64,000 bases of DNA from Topomyia yanbarensis (Eukaryota > Arthropoda > Insecta > Diptera > Culicidae). The stretch covers positions 365,048,271 through 365,112,270 of the forward strand of contig NC_080672.1 in NCBI RefSeq assembly GCF_030247195.1. Direction: 5' to 3'. This document shows positions 22,546-33,589 of this stretch, in pieces (positions within the stretch are counted from its first letter, which is position 1; each line of letters begins with the position of its first letter). Below the pieces are notes generated by a model, which was given only the letters and a program-made list of their open reading frames with translations, was not told the DNA's origin and ran no database searches. The position numbers and the translations under genes were made by a program.

Positions 22546-23555
22546 ACTCAATAACGAACAAATTCTTTTAAACAGATAAAAGTGTCAGTCATAGTTACAT
22601 GAAATGGAACTTGTTTTAGAAGTCAATGATCCATAAACCATTTTTTCGTGAAATCCAACTTATTTTTCTATATATTTTTCAACTATTTGTCGAAATGTCA
22701 AAAGTTGGATTACAAAACTTTTCAATGGTTAAACACTATCGAATCGAGAAAAAATATTGTGATACCAAAATAGGACAAAACAAAAACGTCCTTCTGGTGT
22801 ACAAGTCCGCAGAATGTGTCAATAAGATTTTTGACATTTTTAAGTTAAGTAGTGTAAATGCGTGGTACTAGTAGTAGTACTTAGTTTTATGATATATAAT
22901 AATTCACAAATTCACTGGATTTTAATGTATTTGTTTTGGAGATATAGAACATCTTCCACGTGATCTTTACTCCTTCATTCGAATACCTTTTGTTCGCTGT
23001 CAATCCTACCCGCCTGCAGTACCGATTCTCACCAGGGTGACCTATGTAAAGGTGCGTGCCAATTGAGGGATCACACAACGCCCACCTTACATCGAAAATA
23101 ACGAGATGAACAGAGAGCGACGGCTTCACACTCAACGCTTCATGTAACCCAAGGGATCTAGGTAGTAATACGAACGAAAAATTGAATTTTTCGCAGAATT
23201 CAATGTTTCAATCGATGACTGCAATGCTAAAGTCTGTCTCAACGTTTGAAGTTTTTCAAACTGGATTGGAATTCGCTAACAAATTTGTGATGAAATAAAA
23301 GGCTTTAAAGCATCATTTAAATTAATTAAACTGAATTGCTCTTTCATTGAAAACGTGCGAAGAAGAATTTTTCAACTTTTTTAGGGGATATAATGTGTAT
23401 ATAGCAGTTGTGACTGTTTAAAAACCAAATATTAAATTGAAGAGTAACTCTAATTTTGTTATTCATCGATCCGATCGAAGTACGGAAGGATTCGGCGGAA
23501 GAATCGCATTAGCAGTTAACATCAGAATCAAACATCGCGTCTTATCGTCTCTTGA
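22546..23555. other. unassigned sequence with one possible coding remnant
   Basis: A minus-strand frame at 22887-23135 (82 codons, including FDVRWALCDPSIGTHLYIG and NRYCRRVGLTANKRY) has a more protein-like composition than neighbouring frames. It has no family that I recognise and no visible splice or start context. The rest is featureless AT-rich DNA. Confidence 0.25.
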
Positions 23556-23563
23556 CACCAAGG

Positions 23564-25053
23564 CACAGTGGTCGGAAACACCAAAAACGTGAACTTAATT
23601 CACTAGAGGCCAAACCATCGAATATATTTACAAGGTGTCTTTAGAAGAATTGTTTGTATGAATATTCCCCACAACCTGATAACAATTGAAATTAGGCATG
23701 GCTTACTATGATCGAACTAAAAAATTAACTTTTTATACTGACGACGTAGAAAGTTGGTGTCTTCGACAAATGTTTAGAACTGCTCATAGTGAAGAATATT
23801 GTTGAATAACTTGAGCTTGTAGCACTAAAGGTTATCGAGTTATAAGGCGTTTCCTATGGCAACCCCTTTAAATCTATTTTTTAATATAACTTTTTTATTG
23901 TGACTTTTCGTACAAACTATGCTCAAGACAAATGTGTAGGTATCAAAACTACACAATATTGTCGAAGACTGTATGTAAAAATACTCATTTGTTTCAAAGT
24001 TAATGAAGATTTTTACATTTTTTTACACCAACTTCAACTACGTATAAGAATGAAAGGTGCAAACCAAAGTACACGACAAGGCACTTTTTAACTGTTTAAA
24101 CTATGCACAATAAAGCTAAGAAGGTTTGGTGCGTGGCACTCTAGAACCCTATGAATAGGGTAATTTTTTTACCCCAATTTTTTAAATTTTTGGTTTGATA
24201 TTCAATTTTAAGTATTATTTCAACTTATACCTAAATAGTTCAGATTTTTTAAACGAGGGAGCAAAAATATGAATTATTTAATATCATTGGAGATCCCAAA
24301 CTAATATATACTCAAATAGACATGTCATAATGAATCTAATGCTCACAAAAGGATGTCATACCATTAATTACTAAATTTTACGGAAAAAAGAAAAAAAATT
24401 TTTGCTTATTTTTGTATGGAAAAAATCAAAAAACTTGATAAAGTAAGCTTACCCTATTCATAGGGTTCTAGAGTGCCACGCACCAAACCTTCTTAGCTTG
24501 ATTGTGCATAGTTTAGACAGTGAAAAAAGTGCGTGTTCGTGTATTTTGGTTTGCACCTTTCATTCTTATACGTAGTTGAAGTTGGTGTAAAAAAAATGTA
24601 AAAATCTTCATTAACTTTGAAACAAATGAGTATTTTTACATACAGTCTTCGACAATATTGTGTAGTTTTGATACCTACACATTTGTCTTGAACATAGTTT
24701 GCACGAAAAGTCATAATGAAAAAAGTTATATTAAAAAAATTAGATTTAAGGGGGTTGCCATAGAAAACGCCTTATAACTCGATAACCTTTAGTCCTACAA
24801 GCTCAAGTTCTTAAACAATATTCTTCACTATGAGCATTTCTAAAACTTTGTCGAAGACATCAACTTTCTACGTCGTCAGTATAAAAAGTTGATTTTTTAG
24901 TTCGATCATAGTAAGCCAAGCCTAATTTCAATTGTTATCAGATTGTGGGTAATATTCATACGAATAATTCTTCCAAAAACACCCTGTTAATATATTCGAT
25001 GGTTTGGCCTCTAGTGAATTAAGTTCACGTTTTTGGCGTTTCCGACCACTGTG
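23564..25053. mobile_element. long inverted-repeat element (1490 bp, arms about 600 bp)
   Basis: Left arm 23564 to about 24175 and right arm about 24450-25053 are near-complementary. Outer ends are CACAGTGGTCGGAAACACC and, read inward, CACAGTGGTCGGAAACGCC. The inner ends are GAACCCTATGAATAGGGTAA and its complement. CAAGG flanks both sides (23559-23563 and 25054-25058), consistent with a 5-bp target duplication. The loop is about 270 bp of AT-rich DNA. No transposase is present. Mirror-image frames at 23900-24091 and 24493-24714 are only a consequence of the symmetry. A transcript through it would form a very long hairpin. Confidence 0.88.
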
Positions 25054-25059
25054 CAAGGT

Positions 25060-25900
25060 GATCGAGAGTTTCGGTATCTAAGTTGAAGCGGATCTTGGTA
25101 TCGTTTTAATTGCAGCAGAATATTTGCCTTTGCAAAGTAATTCCTTAAAAGGAGGTTTAGGGATGAAAAGTCACCACTTGTGGCTGAACACCCAATATAC
25201 TAAATTAGAAATGTAATGCAAACAAAACAATATAATCAAATAGAAAATAATATATAAAAAACGCTTTTAATCCACCTAACAGTGTGATGAGACATTTCTT
25301 ATAACTCTTATCACTCTCTTCGGATATTATATCGTTTGAGAACATTTAAAACTTGATGCTTCGCGATGTTTTTGATAACACATACTACCTGGGGAGTGGC
25401 AGGACTCAGAGAATCGCTCAAATCAGCATAGGACAACATCAGTGCTAGAAATCTCAAACCAAATCAATGGGAAAGCGAAAAAATGGCCCATAAAATAGAC
25501 ATACCAACGAATTATTGTAAGTGCTCTGTTAATAAAATATCTAAATTGTGGTGGGAAAACTGAATTATATATATTATATATAAAGGGGTTAAATATTGTA
25601 CTGAGCCAAAAAAATCGATTTTTTTTAATCGATTTGAAGTTTATACTTTACTCAAATTTCCAGCGCGACTGAGAACTAAGAAATCAACGCTTTTTCTTGA
25701 AAAGGCCGATACTAGCAGTGATACCATTCAAAGAAAATCAACAGTGAATATTTCCAGACTTAATTTTATTTCCTATTTAAGAACTATTGTATTTTTTACA
25801 TCCTAGATTGCATGATTCAGTGATCGAAACCCAAAACTTCATAAAGTATTTGAAATTATTAAATTAAAATTTGTTTTTGCTATTGAAATTGACAAAATGA
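25060..25900. other. AT-rich sequence, no gene
   Basis: No gene or repeat boundary was recognised. Confidence 0.45.
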
Positions 25901-26345
25901 TAGTATCGCCCCTTTGGCGATTGTTTACTTTTTCGGTCCCTTCTATCAGCATTGAAGTATCGCCCTTACGTTTTTTTTACAATAACTACCGTTCTACACC
26001 ACCGATTTCGTCCGTGTTTTTTCAATAGAGATCATTGTTACTATTTACAGCTGGTATCAGCTTGATAATCCTAAAAAAATACGAAAATAAAGGTTCGCCT
26101 CTAAACTGCTAGCAAAAAAAGTATCGCCCTGTTTGTTTGCATGGAGCGTGGAGGGCGAAACTTTAAATAAACAAACAAAAATACAGTTTCGCCCGTTGTA
26201 TTTTTTGCTGTAGTTTAAAAAAGCAATATCGTAGAATCCAAATTTTTAGGTTAATTTGTTGCGTTTCAAAGCCCTCATTCGCATATATGAAAAAAGCCCT
26301 ATGTTTACATTTGTAAGTATCGCCCTTTTCACAAAAAAGCGTTGA
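25900..26345. repeat. dispersed GTATCGCCC words
   Basis: GTATCGCCC occurs at about 25905, 25951, 26120 and 26317, and GTTTCGCCC at about 26187. The last pairs with an upstream GGGCGAAAC at about 26154 to give a GGGCGAAACT/AGTTTCGCCC-like stem. The spacing is irregular, so this is not a tandem array. Function unknown. Confidence 0.45.
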
Positions 26346-27335
26346 AATGAAATCGCAGCTCCTGATATCACGCTCTCTCTCTGAAGTGCATGCGTGCATA
26401 GTTCCAAATTTTACTTCGACATCGATTTTTTCTAAAGGTGACTTCCCAGTAGTATCCTTGATTTGAATTATTATCGCTAATCCTAATGCCAAAGAACAAA
26501 TATAAACCTCTCGAAAACGAACCGCTTGGGAAAATCATCATCATTACTGGAATTTTCATTTTCACGGAACTTTTCGATAACCTTCCGTCACTTGCGTTAA
26601 TGCACTGGGTGCACAGCGCTCTGAAAATCTAGCGAAATCGTCTTAGGGCACCAGCGGGTCTAATTCAGAGCTATCTGCGCGGCGAGTTAAATCTGTAAAG
26701 AATACTAAAAATTAATTTCTATTCCATAATTTTCAGTTCAGCAATTCGAGAGATCGTGTTCACCGCAAGCCATGAAAAATAGACTACGTTGTGAAGCGAT
26801 GGTCACTATTTATTAAAAAATCACGGTTAAATAAAAAATAAAACTATTAAAAAATTTCAAATAGTTTATAATTTTCACAAACTTATTAGGAAAAATTGTT
26901 TAATAAGCTTTCGTAATATTGTGTAGGAAAAAAGCTGAAAATTTCAGTATTTTCTCTATCTGCAACTTATAAACCCTTAAGTATACCAATTAATTGGTAT
27001 ACGAATTGGAATATGTTCGCCAAATTTTGGAAGAAGTTTATAAAATAACCCCTTGAAAGCTACCCAAAAATTGTTGTAGTTCGATGCAATAAAAAATCCC
27101 CAAAAATGAAATGTACCTATTAATTTGAAACACAGTGAATAATACATAGAATAAAGACCCATTTTTATCAGTCTCATGGTGTATTTTAGGCTGACAAAAT
27201 GGGGACATTGACTAAATCGCGCAATTTTTTTTCTTTATAATAAACTGAAGCTGTTAAAATATTCTTCCCGTTTCTTGATGTAGTCTGATAACTATTTCTG
27301 ATTATGATGAACTTTTTATTTTTGCATTTTTCCAT
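26346..27335. other. AT-rich sequence, no supported gene
   Basis: Several frames of 65 to 109 codons exist on the minus strand but show no motif or coding signature. Confidence 0.4.
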
Positions 27336-27339
27336 CTTC

Positions 27340-27440
27340 ATGATAAGGAAAACATGCTCAAGAAAGGATTTACTCGAATTCAGTCTTGTTCGTCTGCTAG
27401 AGCCCATCAAACATATGTTCACATTTGGCTGATAAAATCT
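27340..27440. repeat. dispersed repeat, copy also at 63090-63200
   Basis: CAAGAAAGGATTTACTCGAA, TCTGCTAGAGCCCATCAAAC and GGCTGATAAAATC are shared between this segment and 63098-63200 in the same orientation. A shorter match lies at about 3545. The element type is unknown. Confidence 0.65.
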
Positions 27441-27944
27441 GGGTTTTAATGTATTATAATAGATACTCAGCATTCGAAAAAGTTTCTTGTGCACAAGTGT
27501 AGAACGACTTTGTTTCTACTTACTTGAAATCAGCGGCGTAGCCAGAAATTCGGTTTGGTGAAAATCGATCATACTGTCCAAACGGCATAATTCCGAAACC
27601 GAATTTTATTAACCTGAGAAAATTCACCATAAATACTTCTTGGACGATATACTGTCAAAATTATTTTATCAAATGATACGCTGTTTAACTCATCGAAGAT
27701 ACTAAATCTCCAAAATTGGCGGTTTCAAAATGATGCTATCTTGACCTTAAATTACTATTTTTGAACATATGACCAATACATATAATTGGTCATACAACAA
27801 AAATCAAATGCTCATCAAAATCTATCAGGACCTGCTAGAATCGAATGGAAATCGTTATTTTTCATAAATTTCTCTCTACATTCGGAAAGTGTTATTCTCG
27901 TTATTAATCATATTACGTTTTCGTCTCAACTCGACGCATTCCCA

Positions 27945-28325
27945 AAATAAAAACCTGTTTTAATTCACCTAGTGGTGCAATTGTGCTTTTCTCATTTGTC
28001 CAGACTACGATTCCATGGCTGGTTATGTTCAATACAATGGTGGAAATGAATATTACATGTTCAGTACGATTTGCACATACACACAATGGATCGACAGCCA
28101 CGATCTTGAGATACTATGTGATACTGAAACATCACTTGAAACCAGCGGCGGATCATGGAGAAAGATCCGGGAGGTCCGGGTCCTGCCGAAAATTTTCAAC
28201 TTGTTAAGAAATTTTAAACTAGTTTTAATTTTAAAGTAGCAACCCCTCACTGCATACTCCCTCCGGGCCGGTATGATTGACGATTTTTAGAATGTTTGCA
28301 TAACCTTTCTATATGAGAAAGGCAA
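27945..28325 (-). mobile_element. GCCTTTCTC-type MITE, CCACCTAG subfamily, copy 2
   Basis: Reverse-orientation relative of 22118-22545. It starts AAAACCTGTTTTAATTCACC and TAGTGGTGCAATTGTGC and ends AACCTTTCTATATGAGAAAG then GCAAAAATG. Frames within it on both strands are chance. Confidence 0.75.
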
Positions 28326-28760
28326 AAATGTACCAAAGTCCAAAAAAATCAATTTTTGTCAAACATTATTTTTTCGAGTTTACATAAAATCTCAATGTTT
28401 CATGCATTTTAAAGTCATTTGGCATCAAAAATACAAATTTGATTTTGAAATTTTTTCATTTCAGTTTATATGGGAATTTGCTGTGTGATTGCACTCTTCA
28501 ACTCGTAACTTCGGAACCGGAAGTCCAATCAATAAAAAAATCAATAGCAGCCGATGGGAAGGTTGTACCTTTCATTTGAGACTAACTTTGTGCAAATCGG
28601 TCCAGCCATCTCTGAGAAACATTTTTTTCCACATACACACATACATACACACACAGACATTTTCCGATCTCGACGAACTCAGTTGATTGGCATATGACAC
28701 TCGGCTCTCTGGGTCGGGATTAGATTGACGAATTTTAGAGTGAATGAGAAAGGCAAAAAC
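28326..28760 (-). mobile_element. GCCTTTCTC-type MITE with AC microsatellite
   Basis: Contains TTTCATTTGAGACTAACTTT, GTCCAGCCATCTCTGAGAAA, an AC-rich microsatellite at 28630-28660, and ends GAATGAGAAAGGCAAAAAC. It is the reverse of 43229-43690. It abuts the preceding MITE, sharing or adjoining the GAGAAAGGCAAAA end. Confidence 0.7.
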
Positions 28761-28970
28761 ATTTTTAGGAAATGTTGAAAGTTATGCATTTTTTTGGTGA
28801 GCAGTTCTATGTTTCATAGACATTAAATCAATTTTAACTTCGCTTCCTATTAAATAAAGACCCTTATTACAGTACATTTCTACAAAAACGAGCTCAATTT
28901 GAAAATAAATCTGAGGATTATGACTGATTACAGAACTCTTCCTTCTCTTGGCTACGCCGTTGCTTGGAGT

Positions 28971-29830
28971 TATTTATTTCGCTTTTCATTTTCCGATATG
29001 TTTCAGATCGATCCGATGGTTATAAGTTAGAAAAATTGCAGTCAGAAGATTCGCACAAATGAATATTTTTGTACTGATAAGTTATCAAGTTCCTTCCTGA
29101 CAACTTGGAAGTGTTCGGTGATTATTTCTAGCGGTTGTAGATAGAAAAATGAAATACAAAATTCGATTCATCGAAATATTGTTTGGCTTATTTCAATGGA
29201 TTATTACTATATTGAACAATAAATAGGCGACAAACAGTAATCAACAAACAACAAGCCATAACTTTTAAAGTATTCAAAATAGATATTTGAAGTCTTCAGT
29301 AAAGTTATTCGCAAAAGTAAGAGCTACAAATTTGCTAAAGGCATCATTTCGATATAATCACTTCCACAAAAATTTGTGAAAATATCTCACTCATAGGGGG
29401 ATTAATCAGCAAAAGCACAATACCAAAAGAAAGGGCATATTGCCTCCATTAAATTCTCCGAAGATACTATTGACCTAAAATAAGCCGTTTTGGCGTTGAT
29501 AATAGATTACATGTTTTTGGTCATATTTCTGGCAATGGGAAATGATAAAAATCTTTCGTCCGCATTTAATTATAAATATCTCTTTTGATAATAGTCCGAT
29601 TTCAACAAACTATAGCTTGTTCGAAAGGTATTCGTTGAAGCTGTCTAAAAACATATAAATTGTTAATCTATATTGTCAATTCCGGCAGATAATTTAAAAA
29701 AAACTGCAAAAAATGCCATTTTTACGCCTTCAAACATTCATATCTTGGAAACTAAACATCAGAATCAAAAACAAATTAATAGCGTTCATACTGTTTTTTA
29801 GTTCTTTCATTTAAAATTAGTTTGGATAAG
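28971..29830. other. AT-rich sequence, no gene
   Basis: No gene, array or element boundary was recognised. Confidence 0.4.
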
Positions 29831-29835
29831 ATCGG

Positions 29836-30045
29836 TTTAGCCATTGATGAGAAACACGAATGAGAATTTGTCCGTTACATACACACACACACACACAGAC
29901 ACACACACACACACACACACACAGACATTGTCCCAAATCGTCGAGCTGAGTCGATTGGTATATAAGACTCGGCCCTCCGGGCCTCGGAAAAAATCCTGAA
30001 AGTATGAGCGAAATCTATACATTTCTTTTATAAGAAATGTAAAAA
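29836..30045 (-). mobile_element. GCCTTTCTC-type MITE fragment with AC microsatellite
   Basis: TTTAGCCATTGATGAGAAACA precedes a run of about 50 bp of AC repeats (29878-29927), then CGAGCTGAGTCGATTGGTAT and CTCGGCCCTCCGGGCC, all in the family order in reverse orientation. The terminal AAGAAATGTAAAAAA is a worn form of the GAGAAAGGCAAAA end. Confidence 0.7.
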
Positions 30046-30318
30046 ATAAAAAAGGAGGTTTATAAAAACTTACGTGAAATAGAACGATTTTTTTTAAATC
30101 GGTCATTTTAACGCTAAACACCGATCCTCGAAGAATGCTCCATTCCAACGGTAAATTACTTTTGAATGATTGTCATAATGAAGTTATATTCACTTTTGTT
30201 CCCCAAATGGTCCTACGTGCTATTCGTCTGTAAGGAATCTACTAACAATTGATTTGGTTTTGACGGATTAGAGTCACATTTGTAGCGAATTAGGTTTTAA
30301 ACGCACCAACATAAACTA

Positions 30319-30509
30319 ACAAAATGAGCCGGATGAACTTCGTTTGACTATTCTCGGCGGTTTGCTTACATGGGAGTTACGTGAGTGCGAATGCAACAGA
30401 TGATCACCCGTTGCACTCGAACTCACGCAACTGACAAAGTAAACAAACCACCGAGAATTGTCAAACATGAACTTCATTCATCATGTGTCCATTCGTTTCG
30501 TCATTTTGT
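30319..30509. mobile_element. foldback MITE with ACAAAATGA ends (191 bp)
   Basis: The two halves are imperfect inverted repeats over most of the length. Paired words include TTTGACTATTCTCGGCGGTTTG and CAAACCACCGAGAATTGTCAAA, plus ACAAAATGA and TCATTTTGT at the ends. A flanking TA is possible on both sides. No coding sequence. Confidence 0.65.
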
Positions 30510-30528
30510 AGAACTCAATTGATTACAC

Positions 30529-30960
30529 ATGCTGACTTTGATTCTGATCACCTTACAGTAACTTTTTCACTTTCTCAAGAAGCGTTTTCCAATCCCATTA
30601 GCTCAGTGTTTAATTATCACAAAGCGAAGTGGGAAAGGTACAAAACTTAAATTGAGAATAATTTTAATCATGATCATGATTTAAAAAATAAAGCTAACCT
30701 TTATGCGGCATTACAAAATTTGAGTGATTCTATAGTTAATGCTAGATATTTATCTGTATCAACAACATAGAGAAAATTTAATTCTCCTATTATTGATGAC
30801 AATCTTCAAATTTTTCATTTTAAGCTAAATAAAGATAATGTATGGTTACTGTAAAGTGGTGATTCCAACGGACGAGTTAATAAATTACCCTTACAGGTTC
30901 AAACAATCCCAACAAAATATAATGAATGTCAAGTTCAAAAAGTCTATAAAGAAACAAGGA
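30529..30960 (+). pseudogene. LINE endonuclease/linker fragment, decayed
   Basis: A plus-strand frame interrupted by several stops reads DFDSDHLTVTFSLSQEAF, the characteristic SDHLxV end of an APE-type endonuclease. It continues into a typical linker (VFNYHKAKWERYK, NKANLYAALQNLSDSIVNAR). Neither the catalytic N-terminal half nor the RT follows. The fragment is most like Jockey-group elements, but the clade is uncertain. Confidence 0.65.
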
Positions 30961-30999
30961 AAAGTCCACCAACCGTGTTTCCACGTGTGAGTAACTGAT

Positions 31000-31909
31000 A
31001 AATTATTCCTGTCAGACCAGTATGCGACCGTCCGTTCCGCTTACATTAGAGCTACTTGTCCGATACCGATCCACTGGAATTACTCGATTAAAACCGAATC
31101 AGATTAACCGGACTTATCGATCTGCCGGCAGGTGAAACATAAAACAATCAGAACAAGTCCGCAACCGTTTACAGTCATAAATCACACAGTCAGCTGATTT
31201 TATAATTTACCGCCTGATTTAATAGCAATTCAGAGATAGAGAGAACCGGCCTTGAAATGAGCCTTCCAATCGAATATCACCTGGTCGTCGTCACCCCCGA
31301 CTTGATACGTACACGCTATTAAGTGGTGACAGTTGCTAAGGGGGTTTCTCGAAAGTATTCATTGTAGGTCTAGGTAGGTACAGTACGCAATCAAATCTCA
31401 GAACCAACACCAGACTGGATCAAACGAGATAGTTATGTGCACTCTGAACCTTCTAACCAAAACAAACTCGTTCGATCCGGTATAATGGTGTCCCACTTTT
31501 GCGGTGGTTGAAAGCTAACTACCGATTAATTGATGTTGTGTAGTCAAAAAATAACCAGTCTGCTGCACTTTTTGCTACCAACAACGCGCTCGACGCGACT
31601 CAACTCGACGACGTTCGGTTCTGCCCCACTGACTGCGGCTGCTGCAACACTCTCCGCGTTGAGCTGCTGAGCAGGGTAACCTTGAACCTGATCGAATGGT
31701 TCGAAGGACAACTCGGAAGTAAAAGTTTCGACTAAGGTTTGTCGGCGCCATGAAAAAAAAATGGGGGCCGGTAAATGAAGGAATACTGATCAGTCTACCC
31801 GCGGTTCTAGATTACCGGTTTCACCCGAGAAACAGGTTGCTGGATTGGACTGGACGGGCTAGACAATTTAAAGGCAAGGTTAGGCGATTGACTGGTGCTC
31901 CAAAAGTAG
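31000..31909 (+). promoter_or_regulatory. possible host promoter and 5-prime exon
   Basis: This island is visibly richer in G and C than the flanking DNA and shares no obvious repeat with the rest of the window. It contains CpG-bearing tracts (GCGCTCGACGCGACTC, CTCGACGACGTTCGG at 31588-31620) and TCAGT-type initiator words. It ends in a strong splice-donor context, AAAGTAG followed by GTGAGT at 31910. A frame from 31750 reads through the donor with no known motif. It may be the non-coding first exon of a host gene whose body lies outside the window. I cannot identify it. Confidence 0.3.
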
Positions 31910-32495
31910 GTGAGTATTGTTGGTTCAATAACCCCAGGAATTGGTCAGGTGGTAGTGTTCAGAAGTGCACCCTTCGAAACCGGGTTCGTCGCTTGTTTAT
32001 TTTGTTCGTTTCCAATTCCTTAACACGCAGGTGTTCATTGAATGGAAATACCTATTACAAAGTATAGGTCACTGAAGGACTGTCTAGGAAGACATTCACT
32101 TTTTCCTGCATTCCTAGAGCTAATTCTATGGACTTAATTAAAGTTTTCTACATTATTTTTCACCTTCTCGTTAACTGCTATGACACTGACAATGCTGCAC
32201 AGCTAGTGATTATTCGTGACGAGTGCTGAATCTAGTGGAGCTACATCGAACGAGTAAGGGCAACTGGTTGTAAAAAAGAAAGTGGTTCGCTTGTAAATAA
32301 GTTGGTTTAGTGAATCTATTACCGAATTAGTCTTCAAACTGTTGCTTTGAAATCACGGATATGTCACAAACTATCAATGGCATTTGTAGATGTCATAGCT
32401 GTAGTAAACTGCACTATCCTTCATCCATCCTTCATCTTGTGTTTGAATTGGTCGATGACAGATGTTTTGTTTCGGGAGCGGCTTAAAATTGAATG
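31910..32495. other. possible intron or intergenic sequence
   Basis: Follows the putative donor at 31910. No exon, acceptor with open frame, or repeat boundary was recognised before the hAT MITE. Confidence 0.3.
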
Positions 32496-32503
32496 CACAA
32501 GAT

Positions 32504-32807
32504 CAGGGCCGGCGGAAAGCGTGGGTAGTATGGGTAGTACTACCCACTCGAAATAATTTCGAGTAGGTAATTACCCACTCGAAATTTTGAACCATTTCAA
32601 AAAATTTAGATGCGCAAACGCATGTATCTCGCACTACACACATTTGAAAACATCGATGTACCACAATTCCATTTGCATAAACGAACAAGATTTAATGTGA
32701 ATGTAATGTAAGCGTGTGCATTGCGAAAAAGGAAAAAAATCCTTACTAATGGACCCCTCACCCTATGCTTTCTACCCACACGGGCGTAAAGTGTGTCGCC
32801 GCCCCTG
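32504..32807. mobile_element. hAT-type MITE, family copy 2 (304 bp)
   Basis: Ends are CAGGGCCGGCGGAAAGCG and, read inward from the right, CAGGGGCGGCGACACACTTT. CACAAGAT is duplicated perfectly at 32496-32503 and 32808-32815. The interior GTAGTATGGGTAGTACTACC matches the copy at 8406-8691. Short open frames inside are not genes. Confidence 0.9.
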
Positions 32808-33589
32808 CACAAGATGGCATGATATAGTCACTGAACTCTAAACAAAATTTTGAAGTGTAAAAGCAATTCCAAAACGAATGTAATAAGGTCAAAAATGCCT
32901 AAAAATACGACCTCAGACAAGGACTAAATAATGAAATAATTTTTACAATGAGAGTTAAAACATTGGGTATTCAAGAATGCAGGCACGTAGCCAGAGGGGG
33001 GGCTAGGGGGCTAAAGCCCCCCCCGAAATTTTTCAAAAATAAATTTAAAAAACTGTACACTACTCTGCGCTACACAAAAAGTATTTCAATTTATCTGAGA
33101 ACGATTGAGCCGAGAATAGAATTTTCATTTCGCGTCATTTTAACGCAATACCATTTTTATTAACGCTTCATTTCATTGTTACGAGTAATTCGTTCCGTAC
33201 TAATACACTGTTAATCCGTAAATCCGTGATATCTTCGACAAACGTGCAAAAAAAATTCTTTTAAAAGTGGACCGGGCAAAAAGTGGTAAAATAATAGGCA
33301 ATCACGAAGAGGGACTAAAATGTTGGGACTGATTGAATCTATAAGTCAATAAGTTGGGATAACAGTTTCGATTTCATGTCTTAAGTATGTGACAGTCTTT
33401 CGTTCCGTTTTTGCTCGTCATGGAATAAAATGAGAGAGATAATCTTAAATAAGAGAGCAAAGAGAGGAAAAAATCAACCAATCTAAATCGACTCAAGATC
33501 ACTCTTCTATCTTTACTACAGGCACGTAGCCAGAGGGGGGGCTAGGGGGCTAAAGCCCCCCCCGAAAATTTTCAAAAATAAATTTAAGA

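Larger units (their letters stand above)
27532..28962. mobile_element. old hAT-like element with GCGTAGCCA ends, filled by younger MITEs
   Basis: Left end CAGCGGCGTAGCCAGAAATT and right end, read inward, CAACGGCGTAGCCAAGAG form terminal inverted repeats. Flanks CTTGAAAT (27524-27531) and CTTGGAGT (28963-28970) agree at six of eight positions, consistent with an eroded 8-bp duplication. The ends resemble those of the nested pair at 32980-39934. Two younger MITEs occupy much of the interior. No transposase is recognisable. Confidence 0.6.

Noticed and set aside
23900..24714. Two near-identical proteins on opposite strands
   Set aside because: They are the same sequence read from the two arms of the inverted-repeat element and have no coding motif.
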